Source: Adiantum capillus-veneris (taxonomy: Eukaryota > Streptophyta > Polypodiopsida > Polypodiales > Pteridaceae). Taken from it: a stretch of 64,000 nucleotides of DNA. The stretch covers positions 126,694,970 to 126,758,969 of the forward strand of contig CM043962.1 of assembly GCA_014529385.2 (NCBI GenBank). The letters are read 5' to 3'. Positions 12,431 to 23,401 of the stretch are shown here, piece after piece. Within the stretch, counting starts at the first letter, position 1, and each line of letters starts with the position of its first letter. A program made the translations under genes and the position numbers. The notes beneath the pieces were generated by a model. That model was not told the origin of the DNA. It saw only the letters and a list, made by a program, of their open reading frames with translations, and did no database searches.

Positions 12431-12650
12431 TGTTGAGCAACGCACAGGAATCAAATTTCTTCTCTGATAGGCATGGCAAGGAGAGCGAGCACTCCAAGAA
12501 AACGAGAGAGAGAGAGAGAGAGAGAGAGGATAAGGCAAGGTTGGAGCAAAAAATGAAAGAGGAATTTTTTATTTAGGTTTTGAGCCTTGTATAAGTTTTT
12601 ACAACAAGTTCACATGAGCTTTGGCTGCCCAAGTTGGGTTGACCCTAACA
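12431..12650 (-). repeat. 3' LTR of the TRIM-like element (220 bp)
   Basis: Plus-strand ends are TGTTGAGCAACG and GACCCTAACA. It contains a short (GA)n tract at 12506-12529. Confidence 0.88.
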
Positions 12651-13273
12651 ATCACCCCCATTCAGCCAAACTTGGTGCACAAAAGTAATCCTAGGGACTA
12701 TTGATGCATCTAGGCATAGTGGATGATACATCATGGCAGGTCTCATTGCGGATGCATCATCGAAGTTCAAAAGGACACTCGTCCTAGGCTCACAAGGTAG
12801 TCAAAAATCTAGGCCATCGAGAAGGTCTTGCCTCCGATGTTATTTTATCTTTGTCGCGGCAGTGTTTAGTCCTGTTACAAACATCACAATAAAAAAGATG
12901 AGTGGTTTAAGAGGGGCTGTCAATCGTTGTCATACATTTTCATCATTACATTATTCCATACAATCTTCGCCATATCATATACATCATGTTCCGTGCGAAC
13001 ATCCTTCAGAGACTAATAAGGTCCTTATTTTTGAGAAAAACCTCTTCAAAAGAAAATAAAAAATTACTTCATGAAAAACGTGCGCGTGGGCTCCCGGTCG
13101 TCTGTGGGCATGTGTGTGTGGCGCTGCCACGCAACCCTAATCTACACCCGCCTTCGGCCTGTGGCGCCCGACTCAAGTTTGCTCAAAGGTGAGATGTCCT
13201 CCGGCTTGCTCTGCTACTTGTTTGGGCGTTGCTGCAGAGCTACGCGGCAGCTCTTGCCATGCAACACTGCAGC

Positions 13274-13319
13274 CATAACCTAAGGGGTGGAAACCCTTGT
13301 TGCCGCCCCTTAGGTTATG
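13274..13319. repeat. Hairpin inside the TRIM-like element
   Basis: 14-bp arms CATAACCTAAGGGG and CCCCTTAGGTTATG are separated by an 18-nt loop. It could be an RNA packaging or dimerisation fold, but nothing in the sequence proves a role. Confidence 0.75.
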
Positions 13320-13637
13320 TCGTCCCATCTACTTTGCCTTCAAGGCTAAGCCTCGGCTGGTTGAGCTCCCGTCGAGAAAGCTCTTGGTTGTGTATGCACC
13401 ATCGCTTGTGGCTACCCCCAAGCCGCTCTGCCTGCATCCCTCCGGACCTCCTATGAACTGTCCAATCGAGATGTGAGCTCGACCCCCGTGCTCTTGGTTG
13501 GTGTGCATATCGAGCCCACTTGCTGGTAGCCACCTCTTTTTCTTTAAGCTCAGCTAATCCTTCTTCAAGAATGGAAATTCCTCTTCAAAATCTTGAACCA
13601 CCTCTCCATGACCTTGCACCAAGGCTTTGATACCACT

Positions 13638-13710
13638 TGTTGAGCAATGCACAGGAAGAGAATTGCTTCTCTGATAGATAGACATGGCAAGGAGAGCGAG
13701 CACTTCGAGT

Positions 13711-13751
<41 letters not shown>

Positions 13752-13870
13752 ACGGCAAGGCTGGAGCACAAAATGAAAGAGGAGTTTTTAATTTAGGTTT
13801 TGAGCCTTGTATAAGTTCTTACAACAAGTTCACATGGGCTTTGGCCCCCCAAGTTGGGTTGACCCTAACA
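13638..13870 (-). repeat. 5' LTR of the TRIM-like element (233 bp)
   Basis: Matches the other LTR over its whole length. It differs mainly in the length of the (GA)n tract (13713-13746) and scattered substitutions. Confidence 0.88.
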
Positions 13871-14357
13871 AAGAAGATGAGTTCTACTACTTTGAAATTC
13901 CTTACATGAGCCAAATGGTTCCTTATATGAGGGAAAAGTAGACTCGAAGGCAAAAAAAATTAGAAAACTCATAGAATTAAGCCACCTATGCATGTTCTAA
14001 AGAAACTAAATTAAAAAAATCCAAGAAAAAAGCTTTACCTAAAGAGACGAAAAGGTGCCATGGCCAAAGAGGATCATTGCCACCACATTTATGTGCTTTT
14101 TGGACTCCAATTGGGCTATATTTCTTTGCCATTCATGTTTACAAAAGTAGTTTTTTCTTCATGTGTGGTTTATGAATATCGTGCGTGAGAAATAAGTAGC
14201 CTATTATGTCCACTTCTAGTTGTGAAGCTCAGTATAGTGTAGTTTTATAGACATGACTGTGCGCATTAGAGTGCACTATTAGTTGCTTGGAACCATTATT
14301 ACATGCTCATACAAAGTACATTGAGATACACTACCATTACACCAAGAAGAGACCTTT
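13871..14357. other. Gene-free AT-rich stretch
   Basis: No frame, repeat or structural RNA that I can support. Confidence 0.5.
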
Positions 14358-14602
14358 AACACCATATTAGTAAATTTGGAAATTTCCTTATTCCCACTTT
14401 TAAAAAGAGCTTACGATTTGACCACATGGTCAAATGTTAGCCAAAGGTTTGAGAGCATGGTCTGAAAGATCTTGTCAAGTACTACCATGTGGAAGGATAT
14501 GGTCTCAAAAAAGAGTTTGAGATTTGTCCATATGGCCAAATCTTCAAGACATTGGTGATTCCCAAATTGACTATAAAGTCTCAAACTCTTTAATATGGTG
14601 TT
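14358..14602. mobile_element. MITE-like element, copy A (245 bp)
   Basis: The termini are perfect inverted repeats outermost, AACACCATATTA and TAATATGGTGTT, with weaker inverted similarity further in (AAATTTGG against CCAAATT). CTTT flanks both ends (14354-14357, 14603-14606). An internal near-palindrome, ATTTGACC-ACAT-GGTCAAAT in the other copy, is present in slightly altered form. It has no coding capacity. Copy B at 16159 shares nearly the whole sequence. Confidence 0.75.
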
Positions 14603-15144
14603 CTTTCTTCTGGAAGAGATTGTTTTTGGCTTGATGGTGCAATTGGCTACGGTGGATAAGTTAATGTACTATTCATAATAGAATCATAATTAGAGAGAGC
14701 TTAATTACACAATCATGATTCATTGCAAGAGAGACATAAACTTGACACAAACACTATAAGATTTAATTATTGATAAGTGTATTGACAAGCTCAACTTATA
14801 GCTACGCATCTAGCGCACACAATGGGTGACATCCTACATAAGCCAACCAGGGCTGTTGCGTAGTTGCCACATAAGACACACACATGGTTTTTTCACATAA
14901 GCTTCCACATAGGTAAAGGGTGTTCACACACAAACACACACACAAGGTGCAATAAATCTCACACCTAAGAAACCTCCTCTTGTGGGTTTTGTTGTGCATC
15001 ACTCACACAAAAACCTCCCTTCAAAAACACACTAAGGATATGGTACACAATGCACAAGCCTCTCCTTTGACAAAAGTAGGTGGGGGGACTCACAATACTC
15101 GCTTACATACAAAGAGGGTCATGAAATACACAAGAGTGTAATGC
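14603..15144. other. Gene-free spacer between MITE copy A and a gag remnant
   Basis: AT-rich sequence with a CA-rich stretch at about 14930-14945. Nothing else can be supported. Confidence 0.45.
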
Positions 15145-16150
15145 TCATAATATTTCATGACCATCGTAAACTAGACCAACATCGTTGTCATCTTCATCGT
15201 CATAGGTGTCTTTAAAAGCAATGTTGATTTTGGCTTTCCCTTTATCTTTAAAATGTTCTTTACGACATGTTACTTTTGGATATTTATCTTTGAATCTACA
15301 ATGCCTTGTCACAAGATTGTTCTTTCCACAAATGCAACAAGGGTTGCCTTCATAGAAATCCTTTGAAAGGTGATTGGTCTTGCCACACCGGGTGTGCTTC
15401 AAGTTTCTTTTGATTCTTTTGTTGTAGAAGTTGGATGTGACAACTAGATCTATTCTTGTCTATTGTTGATGGCCTTTAAACTTTTACTCATGCTCTTGCA
15501 AAGAGTTGATGACATCTTCAAAACTTAGAATTGGGTCTTTCTCTTTGAGTACTAGTGACAATTTTCCAAAGTATGCATCCAAAAGAGCCTTGAATACCAT
15601 GTCTTCACAGGGTGATATATATTAACTACGTGTAGATGATTTTGAGCATGTTGATTAGAGGACACATCTTCCTCAAGCTCCATAACCAATCCTTAAAGTT
15701 ACATTTTTGATGCAATCTTGGAGTGTTTAGCTCCAAAATGTTGTTCTAAAGTGGTCCCTACCTCATGTGAAGTGATGTAGCCATTGATGGCGACCACATA
15801 TTTAGCATCTAGCTAGCCCTTTACATCAACTTGGAATCTCTACATGATTCTTATGTATAATATACATGGTAAAGTATTATGACTGCTTGTTCTTGCCTAT
15901 GGCTACACCATGGAGCGGGTCTACCTCGCCTTAGACATCTTCAATGGAGGTTATTTCAAATGCTTTGGCTAACCAATTGACTAAAGTCTCGCCGTTGATC
16001 AAAGTATGTGCAAGAAGAAGTCCGAGTGTGATCGTCTTGTGGAAGAGGGCCAAATGATTTGTGATAACATGAGAGAGAAATAAAGTATGATGTTGGATAA
16101 GGAGCACTACACTTACATGGTTGATCCTTTTGGGCAAGCAATGCATTTAA
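15145..16150 (-). pseudogene. Decayed Ty1/copia-type gag
   Basis: On the minus strand, broken frames read in order LINGETLVNWLAKAFEITS (about 15960-16020), then FGKLSLVLKEKDPILSFEDV (about 15480-15590), then two degenerate zinc knuckles at 15145-15402 (RCGKTNHLSKDF and CCICGKNNLVTRHC). Both knuckles have lost a metal-binding residue (final Cys to Phe in one, His to Leu in the other). A double CCHC after an LxxxL-rich domain is the usual Ty1/copia Gag layout. No protease, integrase or RT is nearby, so this is a fragment. Confidence 0.5.
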
Positions 16151-16158
16151 CATGGCAG

Positions 16159-16367
16159 ATTACCACATTAGTGAATTTGGGAATTCCCAATTCCCACTTT
16201 AACGAGAGCTTCAGATTTGACCACATGGTCAAATCTTAGCCAAAGTTTTGAGAGCATGGCTTGGAAGATCTTTCAAGTACTATCTTTCAAGTCCATATGG
16301 CCAAATCTTCAAGACATTGGTGATTCCCAAATTGACTCTAAAGTCTCAAACTCTCTAATATGGTGTT
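16159..16367. mobile_element. MITE-like element, copy B (209 bp)
   Basis: Related to copy A over its length, with a ~35-bp shorter centre. The right end is CTAATATGGTGTT; the left end, ATTACCACATTAG, has three changes. GCAG flanks both ends (16155-16158 and 16368-16371). The internal hairpin ATTTGACC/GGTCAAAT is intact here. Confidence 0.75.
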
Positions 16368-16562
16368 GCAGTGAGAATGACCCCTAAAAGACGGGTTTTT
16401 GGATAATTATCATTTTAAAAGGAAGGTTGAATAAGGTATACACTCACATCCATGTGAAGATTGAAGGGTAGACGCGGCTCCTCAATCCTTCATGCGAGGA
16501 GAGGGACGAGGACAAGTCTCTCCCTCACTAGCATCTTCCACCACACAATATGTAGGCCTGGC

Positions 16563-16641
<79 letters not shown>

Positions 16642-16719
16642 CGCACGCGCACCATAGCCTTTGCTTCTCTTCTGCACAAGATGCCTCTCTTTCCACGTGC
16701 GTAAGCTATTCATGACTAC

Positions 16720-16767
<48 letters not shown>

Positions 16768-16815
16768 TATGATTGTGATTTAATGGTCTTATTTGCTATA
16801 ATGTAAGCCTTATAC
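16368..16815. repeat. Spacer with compound microsatellites
   Basis: (CT)n at 16565-16608 runs into (GT)n at 16609-16632 and then a (GC)n-type alternating stretch to about 16650. A second (CT)n lies at 16723-16763. The pure purine/pyrimidine tract joined to alternating GT/GC could adopt triplex and Z-type structures. No gene seen. Confidence 0.8.
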
Positions 16816-17575
16816 TTGCCTTATTATTGGCTCCACATGGAATCTCATGGTGAACAGAATGGAAATACAGGTTTTGTACATCTTTCTCCATTTTCTATCA
16901 CGCAAAACATCTCGAGGGAACTTTTGCCCGGTCTACAAAACTACTGGGCTGCAAAGATGAGGGAACAAAGAAGCTTTAAGAATAGGATGGCGTGGAGGTG
17001 TGAGGATGGTGACATTGATGAGCGAGAGGCAAAGAAAATCTACAAGGCAATTTTTCACCGGTGTTGGTGCAAACAAACAAATGGGCTCTCTAAGGGCCTT
17101 CAAATGAAGATTATATAACAACTCCTCCGTCATCCAACACTATCAGTGTTACAACACACGTTAGGGATAGTTGAGAGAGTCATTTTCTCTAACATTTGTC
17201 ATACATTATCTGAGTTGAAGACACCTCATTCCAATAATGAGTTATTTTTAAAGCGGGCTACTGTCATGGCATGCCTCAATGGCGCATGTGGTGGCACCTT
17301 TAGGCCTCCATTGGAGGAATTTCCTTGCTGCCAATGTTCGGCTGCGTCATGAAGCGGAGGGAGAGTCACTTCCCTTAGATGCTTGTCACCGTCAAATGCA
17401 CAAGGCAAGTAGCATCACAAGCAAAATTAAGGAAATTGTGCTTCAATTTTGGTTGGTGGAAACTCGTATCTCCCCAAACAAGAAAGATGTTGTTCGAAAG
17501 AGGATAGGCAAGAGTACGCTTGTGGTGCATCCAGTTCATTTACTTGATTTGCCTCAGGTATATCCCCCTTAACAT
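16816..17575 (+). pseudogene. DDE-transposase-like gene, N-terminal part
   Basis: Three overlapping plus-strand pieces in different frames fit one decayed gene: EDGDIDEREAKKIYKAIFHR (about 17000-17060), then VLQHTLGIVERVIFSN (about 17150-17200), then VLQFWLVETRISPNKKDVVR and RKRIGKSTLVVHPVHLLDLP up to about 17560. The 'FW...TR(V/I)SPNKKDV..KRI' block is one I associate from memory with a transposase-like family seen in lower plants and invertebrates, ahead of a DDE core. Stops and frame changes show it is dead. The matching middle and DDE parts lie at 18921-19324 and 43497-44394. Confidence 0.5.
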
Positions 17576-17599
17576 GTTGAGAATGTGTAATAGTGGTTT

Positions 17600-18800
17600 A
17601 CTTAGTGCTTGACTATGCTTCTGAATGTTTCCAAGTGCATGAGAGTTCATTAGAGTGCTTTAGTGTTTTACATAGCTTTGCAAGTGATTACAAATGCTTC
17701 TGAGTGCTCCATGGTGCTTCCAAGAAATTCCACATCATTTCGAGTATATCTTAGTGCTTCTAAGCACTTTTAGACCACTTAACCATGCTCTATAGTGATT
17801 GATAGGCTTTTACAAGTGATTACAATCACAAGTGATTTTGAGTGGTACATATTGCTTCCAAGTAATTACATGTCATTCCAAGTACATCTAAATGTTTTTG
17901 TGTGCCTCTGAGTGCTTCCAGGTGCTTCTAAGTGTTTCGTAGTGCTTCTAAGTGGTTTTAGTGATTCGTAGTGCTTCTAAGTGGTTTTAGTGATTCGTAG
18001 TACTTCCAAGTGTTTCGAAGTGCTTCATAGCGCTTCTAAGTGCTTCCAAGTTCTTCATACTGCTTATGTGCTTCTAAGTGCTGCATAGTGCTTCATAGAG
18101 CTGTTAAGTGCTTTTGAGTGCTTCATAGTCATTCTAAGTGATTCTAAGTGCTTTCAAGTGATTCTAAGCGCTTCAAGTGATTAGTGCTTCTTAGTGCTTC
18201 TAAGTGGTTCTAAGTGCTTTATAGTGATTCTAAGTGCTTTATAGTGCTTCTAAGTGCTTTATAGTGCTTCTAAGTGTTTTTTAGAGCTTGTGAGTGCTTC
18301 TAATTGCCTGTAAGTGCCGTTGAGTGAGTTTAAGTACTTATTGATTCTAAGTATTTATAGTGCTTCTAATTGATTTTAAGTGCTTTTGAGTGCTTCTAAT
18401 ATCTTCCAGGTGCTTTTGAGTGATTCATAGCACTTCCTAGTCATTCCTAGTGCTTCCATGTCATTACAAGTGCATCTAAATGCTTCCTAGTGCTTCCAAG
18501 TGCATCTAAGCGCTTCCAAGTGCTGAGAGTGCTCTATAGTGCTTAATCATGCTCTAAAGAGATCGATAGAGATTTACAAACATTTCCAAGTGCTGTGGAG
18601 TGCTCTGAAGTGCATCTAAGCGTGTCCAAGAGCTTTAAAAGTAATTCTAAGTTTTCCAAAATGTGCTTGTCAACGAGACCCAATGCTTCACAATGCTTTA
18701 TACTGCTTGAGAGTGGATCATAATGCTTAACAATGCTATAGATTGCTTGCAAGAGATTTATAATGCTTGATAGTGTTTCTAAATGTATCTTTTGTTTCAT
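17600..18800. repeat. Degenerate minisatellite, ~10-bp unit AGTGCTTCTA
   Basis: About 1.2 kb of imperfect head-to-tail copies of AAGTGCTTCT/AAGTGATTCT/TAGTGCTTTA. Higher-order copies such as TTCTAAGTGCTTTATAG are clear at 18220-18270. The array interrupts the transposase-like pseudogene, perhaps expanded within a former intron. Confidence 0.9.
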
Positions 18801-18920
18801 AGAGAGACTTCTATATGTGGTTCCAGGGGGCTCATCTGAACATAAGTACCTCCCTTAGATGTTTTGAGGTTCTAAATCCATACTTCATATGCAAGTTGAA
18901 GGACTGTAACACTTGCTATT

Positions 18921-19324
18921 GTGAATAACATGTGCCTTGTACACTTCAAAGAAGCCCACAATCAGTTGCACCACGGAAGATATGGGCTACATGGCAAGCC
19001 ATGTAGTTGCAGGTGCCTTGTTTGCAGTCCTTGTGAACAACATAAAAATGTATTTTGGGAACATGCAAACATTGTGGCATTAAATAGCCCTCATTGTGTC
19101 CACACAAAAAAGGGATGGTGTCTCTACGATGATTGTCAAGCTTCTTGACAACATTTGTACATAGAAAGTGGATTAGTGTCAAACAAAAACTTGAAAAGAT
19201 CTTGTAGTTTTCCAAGTCAGCCCAAGGAGTTTCACTTTTTTTCTTGAAGGCAAATTGGTAAACTTCATCCAACACAATTACAAGTGCAGAAAGCAAGCTC
19301 AACAATTCAAAGAATGTTTGGGTA
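18921..19324 (+). pseudogene. DDE-transposase-like gene, middle part
   Basis: Plus-strand frames with stops. An early Cys-rich stretch (CSCRCLVCSPC, then CVHTKKGWCLYDDC) resembles a zinc cluster. Nearer the 3' end, at about 19195-19324, it reads KDLVVFQVSPRSFTFFLEGK followed by LVNFIQHNYKCRKQAQQFKE and CLG. The reading stops at 19324, where an LTR-like end begins. The next expected part of the protein is found 24 kb away at 43497, so a later insertion split this gene. Confidence 0.5.
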
Positions 19325-19557
19325 ATGTGCGCTCCTTGCCGCACTGTCGAAGCAAGGGCCTTGCCTAACACTGTGTGCGAGCCATAGACGGCTCCAAGCA
19401 CACAACTAGCTTAACTAGTAAGCTCAAAAGAGGGCAATGGTGTGTCACTCACCGCTCTATGATCCTGCTGTGGAGGATTCCTCGCTGTGAAGAAGAAGGA
19501 GATGCCGCTACGTTGCGCTCAACCGCTTCACCGCCGTCGTGCCGCCGCAATGCTCAA

Positions 19558-19598
<41 letters not shown>

Positions 19599-19703
19599 CA
19601 CACACACACACAAGGAGGTGAAGAAGAAGAAGATGGAGATGGAGCAAGAGCACTCTTCTATTGCACAAATGAGAGAATGAGTGAATTTTAGGTTTAGTTG
19701 GCC
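19325..19703 (-). repeat. Left LTR-like terminus, reversed orientation
   Basis: This is the reverse complement of the R-U5 part of the right LTR, including GGCTCGCACAC, CTTGCTTCGACAGTGC, a (CT)n tract (19561-19594) and the block GTTTAGTTGGC. Inward of 19703 the two copies diverge. A TATA-like TATATATATA (about 19769-19778) lies where a promoter for minus-strand transcription would be expected. Confidence 0.8.
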
Positions 19704-20081
19704 AAGCCCAAGCCCAAGCCTCAGTCCTCAGTTTAATGATATATACTAGACTCACTCTTATATATATACCCTACCCCCTCAAGAGGGAATGAGAGCATGT
19801 GGGGCAAGTCCTCCACTCTCCTCCCTTCTCTTCCCACTTGCACCCTTAGACTTTCTAATTTGGGCCTAGTTCCCTACTAGAAATTGACGGTTTTAGGGAT
19901 TCCGAGGGCATAAAGTGACCAAACGGAGGGCTGTAAAGCACGGCATGTCCCTCTGACCGAAACGCTCGTTTTGAGCTATCATACGTTCTATTCTATAGCT
20001 GGGTCAGAAAAAAAGGACCAAAAAATCAATAAATAAATAAATAAGAAAAGACTTGGGTTGCAAAACACCCAAAATTACTAG
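19704..20081. other. Unassigned sequence between the left terminus and gag
   Basis: No primer binding site of Met, Asp, Arg or Lys type is recognised and no similarity to the U3 of the right LTR is seen. It holds the TATA-like run on the minus strand and an AT-rich (AAAT)n stretch near 20025-20045. Confidence 0.5.
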
Positions 20082-23000
20082 GTGAGCAGCTTTCACGGGC
20101 CCTCACTGACACTTCTAGGGGATCCAAGTCATATGAACCTACGCTCTGGACGAGTGTTAGAGCACGATCATATTGGTAGTGCCTCCATTTACGCGGGCAC
20201 CCATTATTCCTCCACCCTAGGTTCTGGACCTTCGGCCAGGACTCAAGGTAGCGCGACCCAAGATCCTCATATCGCGTCTAGTGATTCTTCCTCTGACTAC
20301 GAAGTCATGGAGGGGTATCCTACACCTCAAAACATGCATGCCATGGGCCCACGGCCCGGGTCCAGCGTGTTTAGCCGCTTAAAAGAGACCCTTAGTAGAG
20401 CTACTCGCTCCGAACATGCGGTTAATGAAATAAATGAAGGGAGTGGGGAAGTAAATTCTTCATTCATGCCTAAAATAGACCCTATGCTTCTTGAGAGTGT
20501 GCATGTGAATGTTCCATCCACTGTACCTCCTGATCCTTTAGGACTATCTCCCTCTGACGTTCTACTACCCGATGGTAGGAGTCTTGCCGAAGTGCAAGAG
20601 ATCGAACGCTATATGCAAACAACAAGGGAGAGGGAAATTGAGAACCTACGAAGGCTAGAACAAAGTCGAGCCCTGAAAGCAAAGGCTCCTATGACAACAA
20701 TCATGCCAGCCGAGCAACCGAGTGCTCCCAAGGTAGCAGTCACGGAGGGGCAAGCTATAGGGAGCAATAATGCTTCCACTTCAAGGGAAACCTCCAGCAC
20801 GCCACGCCTAGATGGGATATTCCTAAACGAAAATTGGGAGTATGACCTACAAGCAGAAGCTTTATCTGATCGGTACACAGGACAACCTATCATGTGGGTT
20901 GGTTAGATGTTCTACAATCCACATCGGGTGCTACTAGCATAGATGAGCAACAACAGAAAGTCTGTGATGTCCTCCATAGGATTGTCGAGTTAGAAAGACA
21001 GAACACAGGGATCAACAGGACTAATGAGATTCTTGGATACGGGAAAGGCCAACCAACCAACCCTGTCACAAATGTGGACTCCCTTAGTGAGCCCCATTGA
21101 TCCTCCATATGTTGTTTCGCCAGGAGCCTCAGTACAATCTGAGCCCACAAGTGGCAGCTTTACCTTCCCAGATCTAGCTCATCTTTCTCTTAATGACACT
21201 ACGGCTACCATGCATATCCCAGTGGTGAGCATGACAAGAAGTACACCATGGAGTTCATTTGTTAACACTGCGCCGATGCCTCGTAGCACAGTGCCCCCAA
21301 CTATACCTACATGTATGTATCAATTATGTACACTTGTCGTACCTCAGCCTCATGTAGCTCCTACACCTCCGATTATTCCAAGAGCTTACAATCCACAATG
21401 GCATCATCCAAGATCTTATACAAGTGGAGCCATGCCATTTAATAATAACATGCCATATCATGCACCCCCTATGCCTAGGGCCACGCCTGTAAACTTTGGA
21501 CCACCGTCTGGTACACCACCATACGAAATTTGGGACCCAAGAGCCGCGCGTATGCCAAGGCCAAGGCCAACTCCCATCTCACATGTGGTTCCAGGAGCAC
21601 ATACACCCATTATACCTGCTCAAATAGGAGATTTTGCAGCATTTGCTCAAACTATCGGTCGCTCTATTGCGAAAAACATGCGTAGTGCACCTGATAGAGA
21701 GCCTAGGAGCAAGGCAGTTCAAGTAGCTAAGCTCACACAGAAATTCAGTGGAGACGGAGATGCTAGAAAGCATATGGAAGTCTTTGAACATGTGTGCGAT
21801 TCCTTGGAAGAGCACAATGAGCTACATAAGTGTAAAGCTTTGAGTTTGACCCTAAGCGAAAAGGCTGGAGATTGGTATAGAACCTTAAGAGTAGAAGAGA
21901 AAACGATCTACTCTACTCTTAGGAGACTGTTCTTAAAAGAATACATACGAGAGGGAGTACTTTGGGGTGTAGCCTCTGAGCTCCAGAAAGCCCAACGAGA
22001 AGAAGGTGAATCCGTGAGATACTTCATTAGTCGCCTAAAGAATTTGAATTCTCGATGCAATCCAAACGAGCGATTCAACAACAACCAATTGCTCGATAGA
22101 TTCATTAGGGGATTACGACATGAAAGTATTTATAATGGCCTAGTCATTAGAGGTATCACTACTTGGGAAGCAGTCACCATGAATGCAATCCAATTGGAGG
22201 ATAATTTAATGATTGCAGGAGAAAGAGTGTCTGCCGAGCCGAAGTCTAGTAGCTCTCAAGCATGAGGGCATGAGCCAATGAAGATAAAGCCAATCGTGAA
22301 ACAGCAAACGATATCTGAGATGACTTTGGCAGATCTCACAAAGGCCATCCAAGAAAGCCTTAGGGATAATCGTGCTCCACAAAACACTCATATGTATCCA
22401 AGAAGGGAGCAACAATGGTGCTCAATTTTCTTGGGCCCACATACTACGAGTGAATGCCCTACTTTCAGAGTAAAGTTTAACGGGACTTGTAAGGCGTGTG
22501 GTAGGTATGGCCATCAAGCGAAGGATTGCCTAATGCTTAAACACATCATGGAAAATAGACCGCCTATAGCTTGGGCAGACTCACCTCGAGTTCCTGCATT
22601 GATGCCTACCCCACCCATGGAGCAACAGTTGCCATTACAACACATGGTCCCTAGAACCCAAAATGTGGTCCAAACCACACCGTTGCCACCTCCAGTGCTA
22701 GGACCGCAACCCCCTCATCCAAGAGTTATACCTATGAACCAAATAGGTTGCGAGTCATCTAGTACTTATGTAGATTTCGAAGAAGACATAGACTCTAGTA
22801 TCACCTATGGAGTCGACATGCTTGAGGAGTGTCCCATGTACTATATGGAAGACCATTGGGGACAAATCAAACCGGTATATCAAGCTACCGCGCTAGCAGC
22901 AAGAGGCCAAAACATTAATAGTTTTGCAAGGAGACCACCTCTTCAATGCTACGAATGTGGTGGACCACATCGAGTAGCTGAGTGCCCCATTAGAATGCAA

Positions 23001-23396
23001 AAGAATGTTGCACTAATGCAAACAAGTCAAGGGAGTGCATTGGCAATGCCAATACTCACTTGTAATCGTTGTGGCATAGATCATTTGATCGCACAGTGTC
23101 CTAACAATCCAAACGCACCGAAAATCACACCATTGAACATAATAGAGATTGTTGATGGGACACCACCAACTATAAACATAGCACCAGTGAATGCACTCAC
23201 ACGGTCGATGCTCCAAAAGCAAAATTACATCCTCGAAGAGAGAGATGCTGCATCCATTGGCCGAGCGAGAAAGAAGAAAACACGAAGAAAGAAATCCCTT
23301 AATGCTTCTAGCTCAAAACCTAGTTCAAAGACTAACATAGGGACAGGAGAGGATCCCGTGTATATGAATGACCCTGAGGATGCTCAGATTCGATAG
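20082..23396 (+). pseudogene. Gag of the OTA-type element, decayed
   Basis: Starts near MNLRSGRVLEHDHIG, a common opening for plant Gag proteins. The frame shifts at about 20900 and returns at about 21050. A Gag core follows (KLTQKFSGDGDARKHMEVFE, GDWYRTLR, EYIREGVLW, RYFISRLKNLNSRC; 21730-22060). An in-frame TGA at 22263-22265 interrupts it. Three cysteine knuckles then follow: CKACGRYGHQAKDC (about 22489), CYECGGPHRVAEC (about 22948) and CNRCGIDHLIAQC (about 23062). The last two have the shorter C-x2-C-x3-H-x4-C spacing. Three knuckles are more than most Ty3/gypsy Gag proteins have. The stop at 23394-23396 is followed by a frame change into the protease region. Confidence 0.85.
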
Positions 23397-23401
23397 AGAC
23401 C

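Larger units (their letters stand above)
12431..13870 (-). mobile_element. TRIM-like non-autonomous LTR retrotransposon
   Basis: Two short direct repeats of 220 and 233 bp bound a 987-bp interior without coding capacity. Read on the minus strand, each LTR begins TGTTAGGGTCAACCC and ends GCTCAACA. The 5' LTR (13638-13870) is followed by AG and then TGGTATCAAAGCC, an initiator-Met-type primer site with one change. A purine-rich AATGGGGGTGAT directly precedes the 3' LTR. The flanks AAGGA (12426-12430) and AAGAA (13871-13875) fit a 5-bp target duplication with one mismatch. Total length of 1.44 kb is at the large end for TRIMs. It must borrow enzymes from an autonomous element. Confidence 0.88.

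Noticed and set aside
14358-16367. The two similar segments interpreted as LTRs of a copia element
   Set aside because: Each copy has its own terminal inverted repeats and its own flanking duplication (CTTT; GCAG), which fits two MITE-like insertions better.
18946-19401. 151-codon minus-strand frame
   Set aside because: It overlaps both the LTR-like end and plus-strand transposase-like sequence; the plus-strand reading continues into the matching gene part at 43.5 kb, so the minus frame is a shadow.
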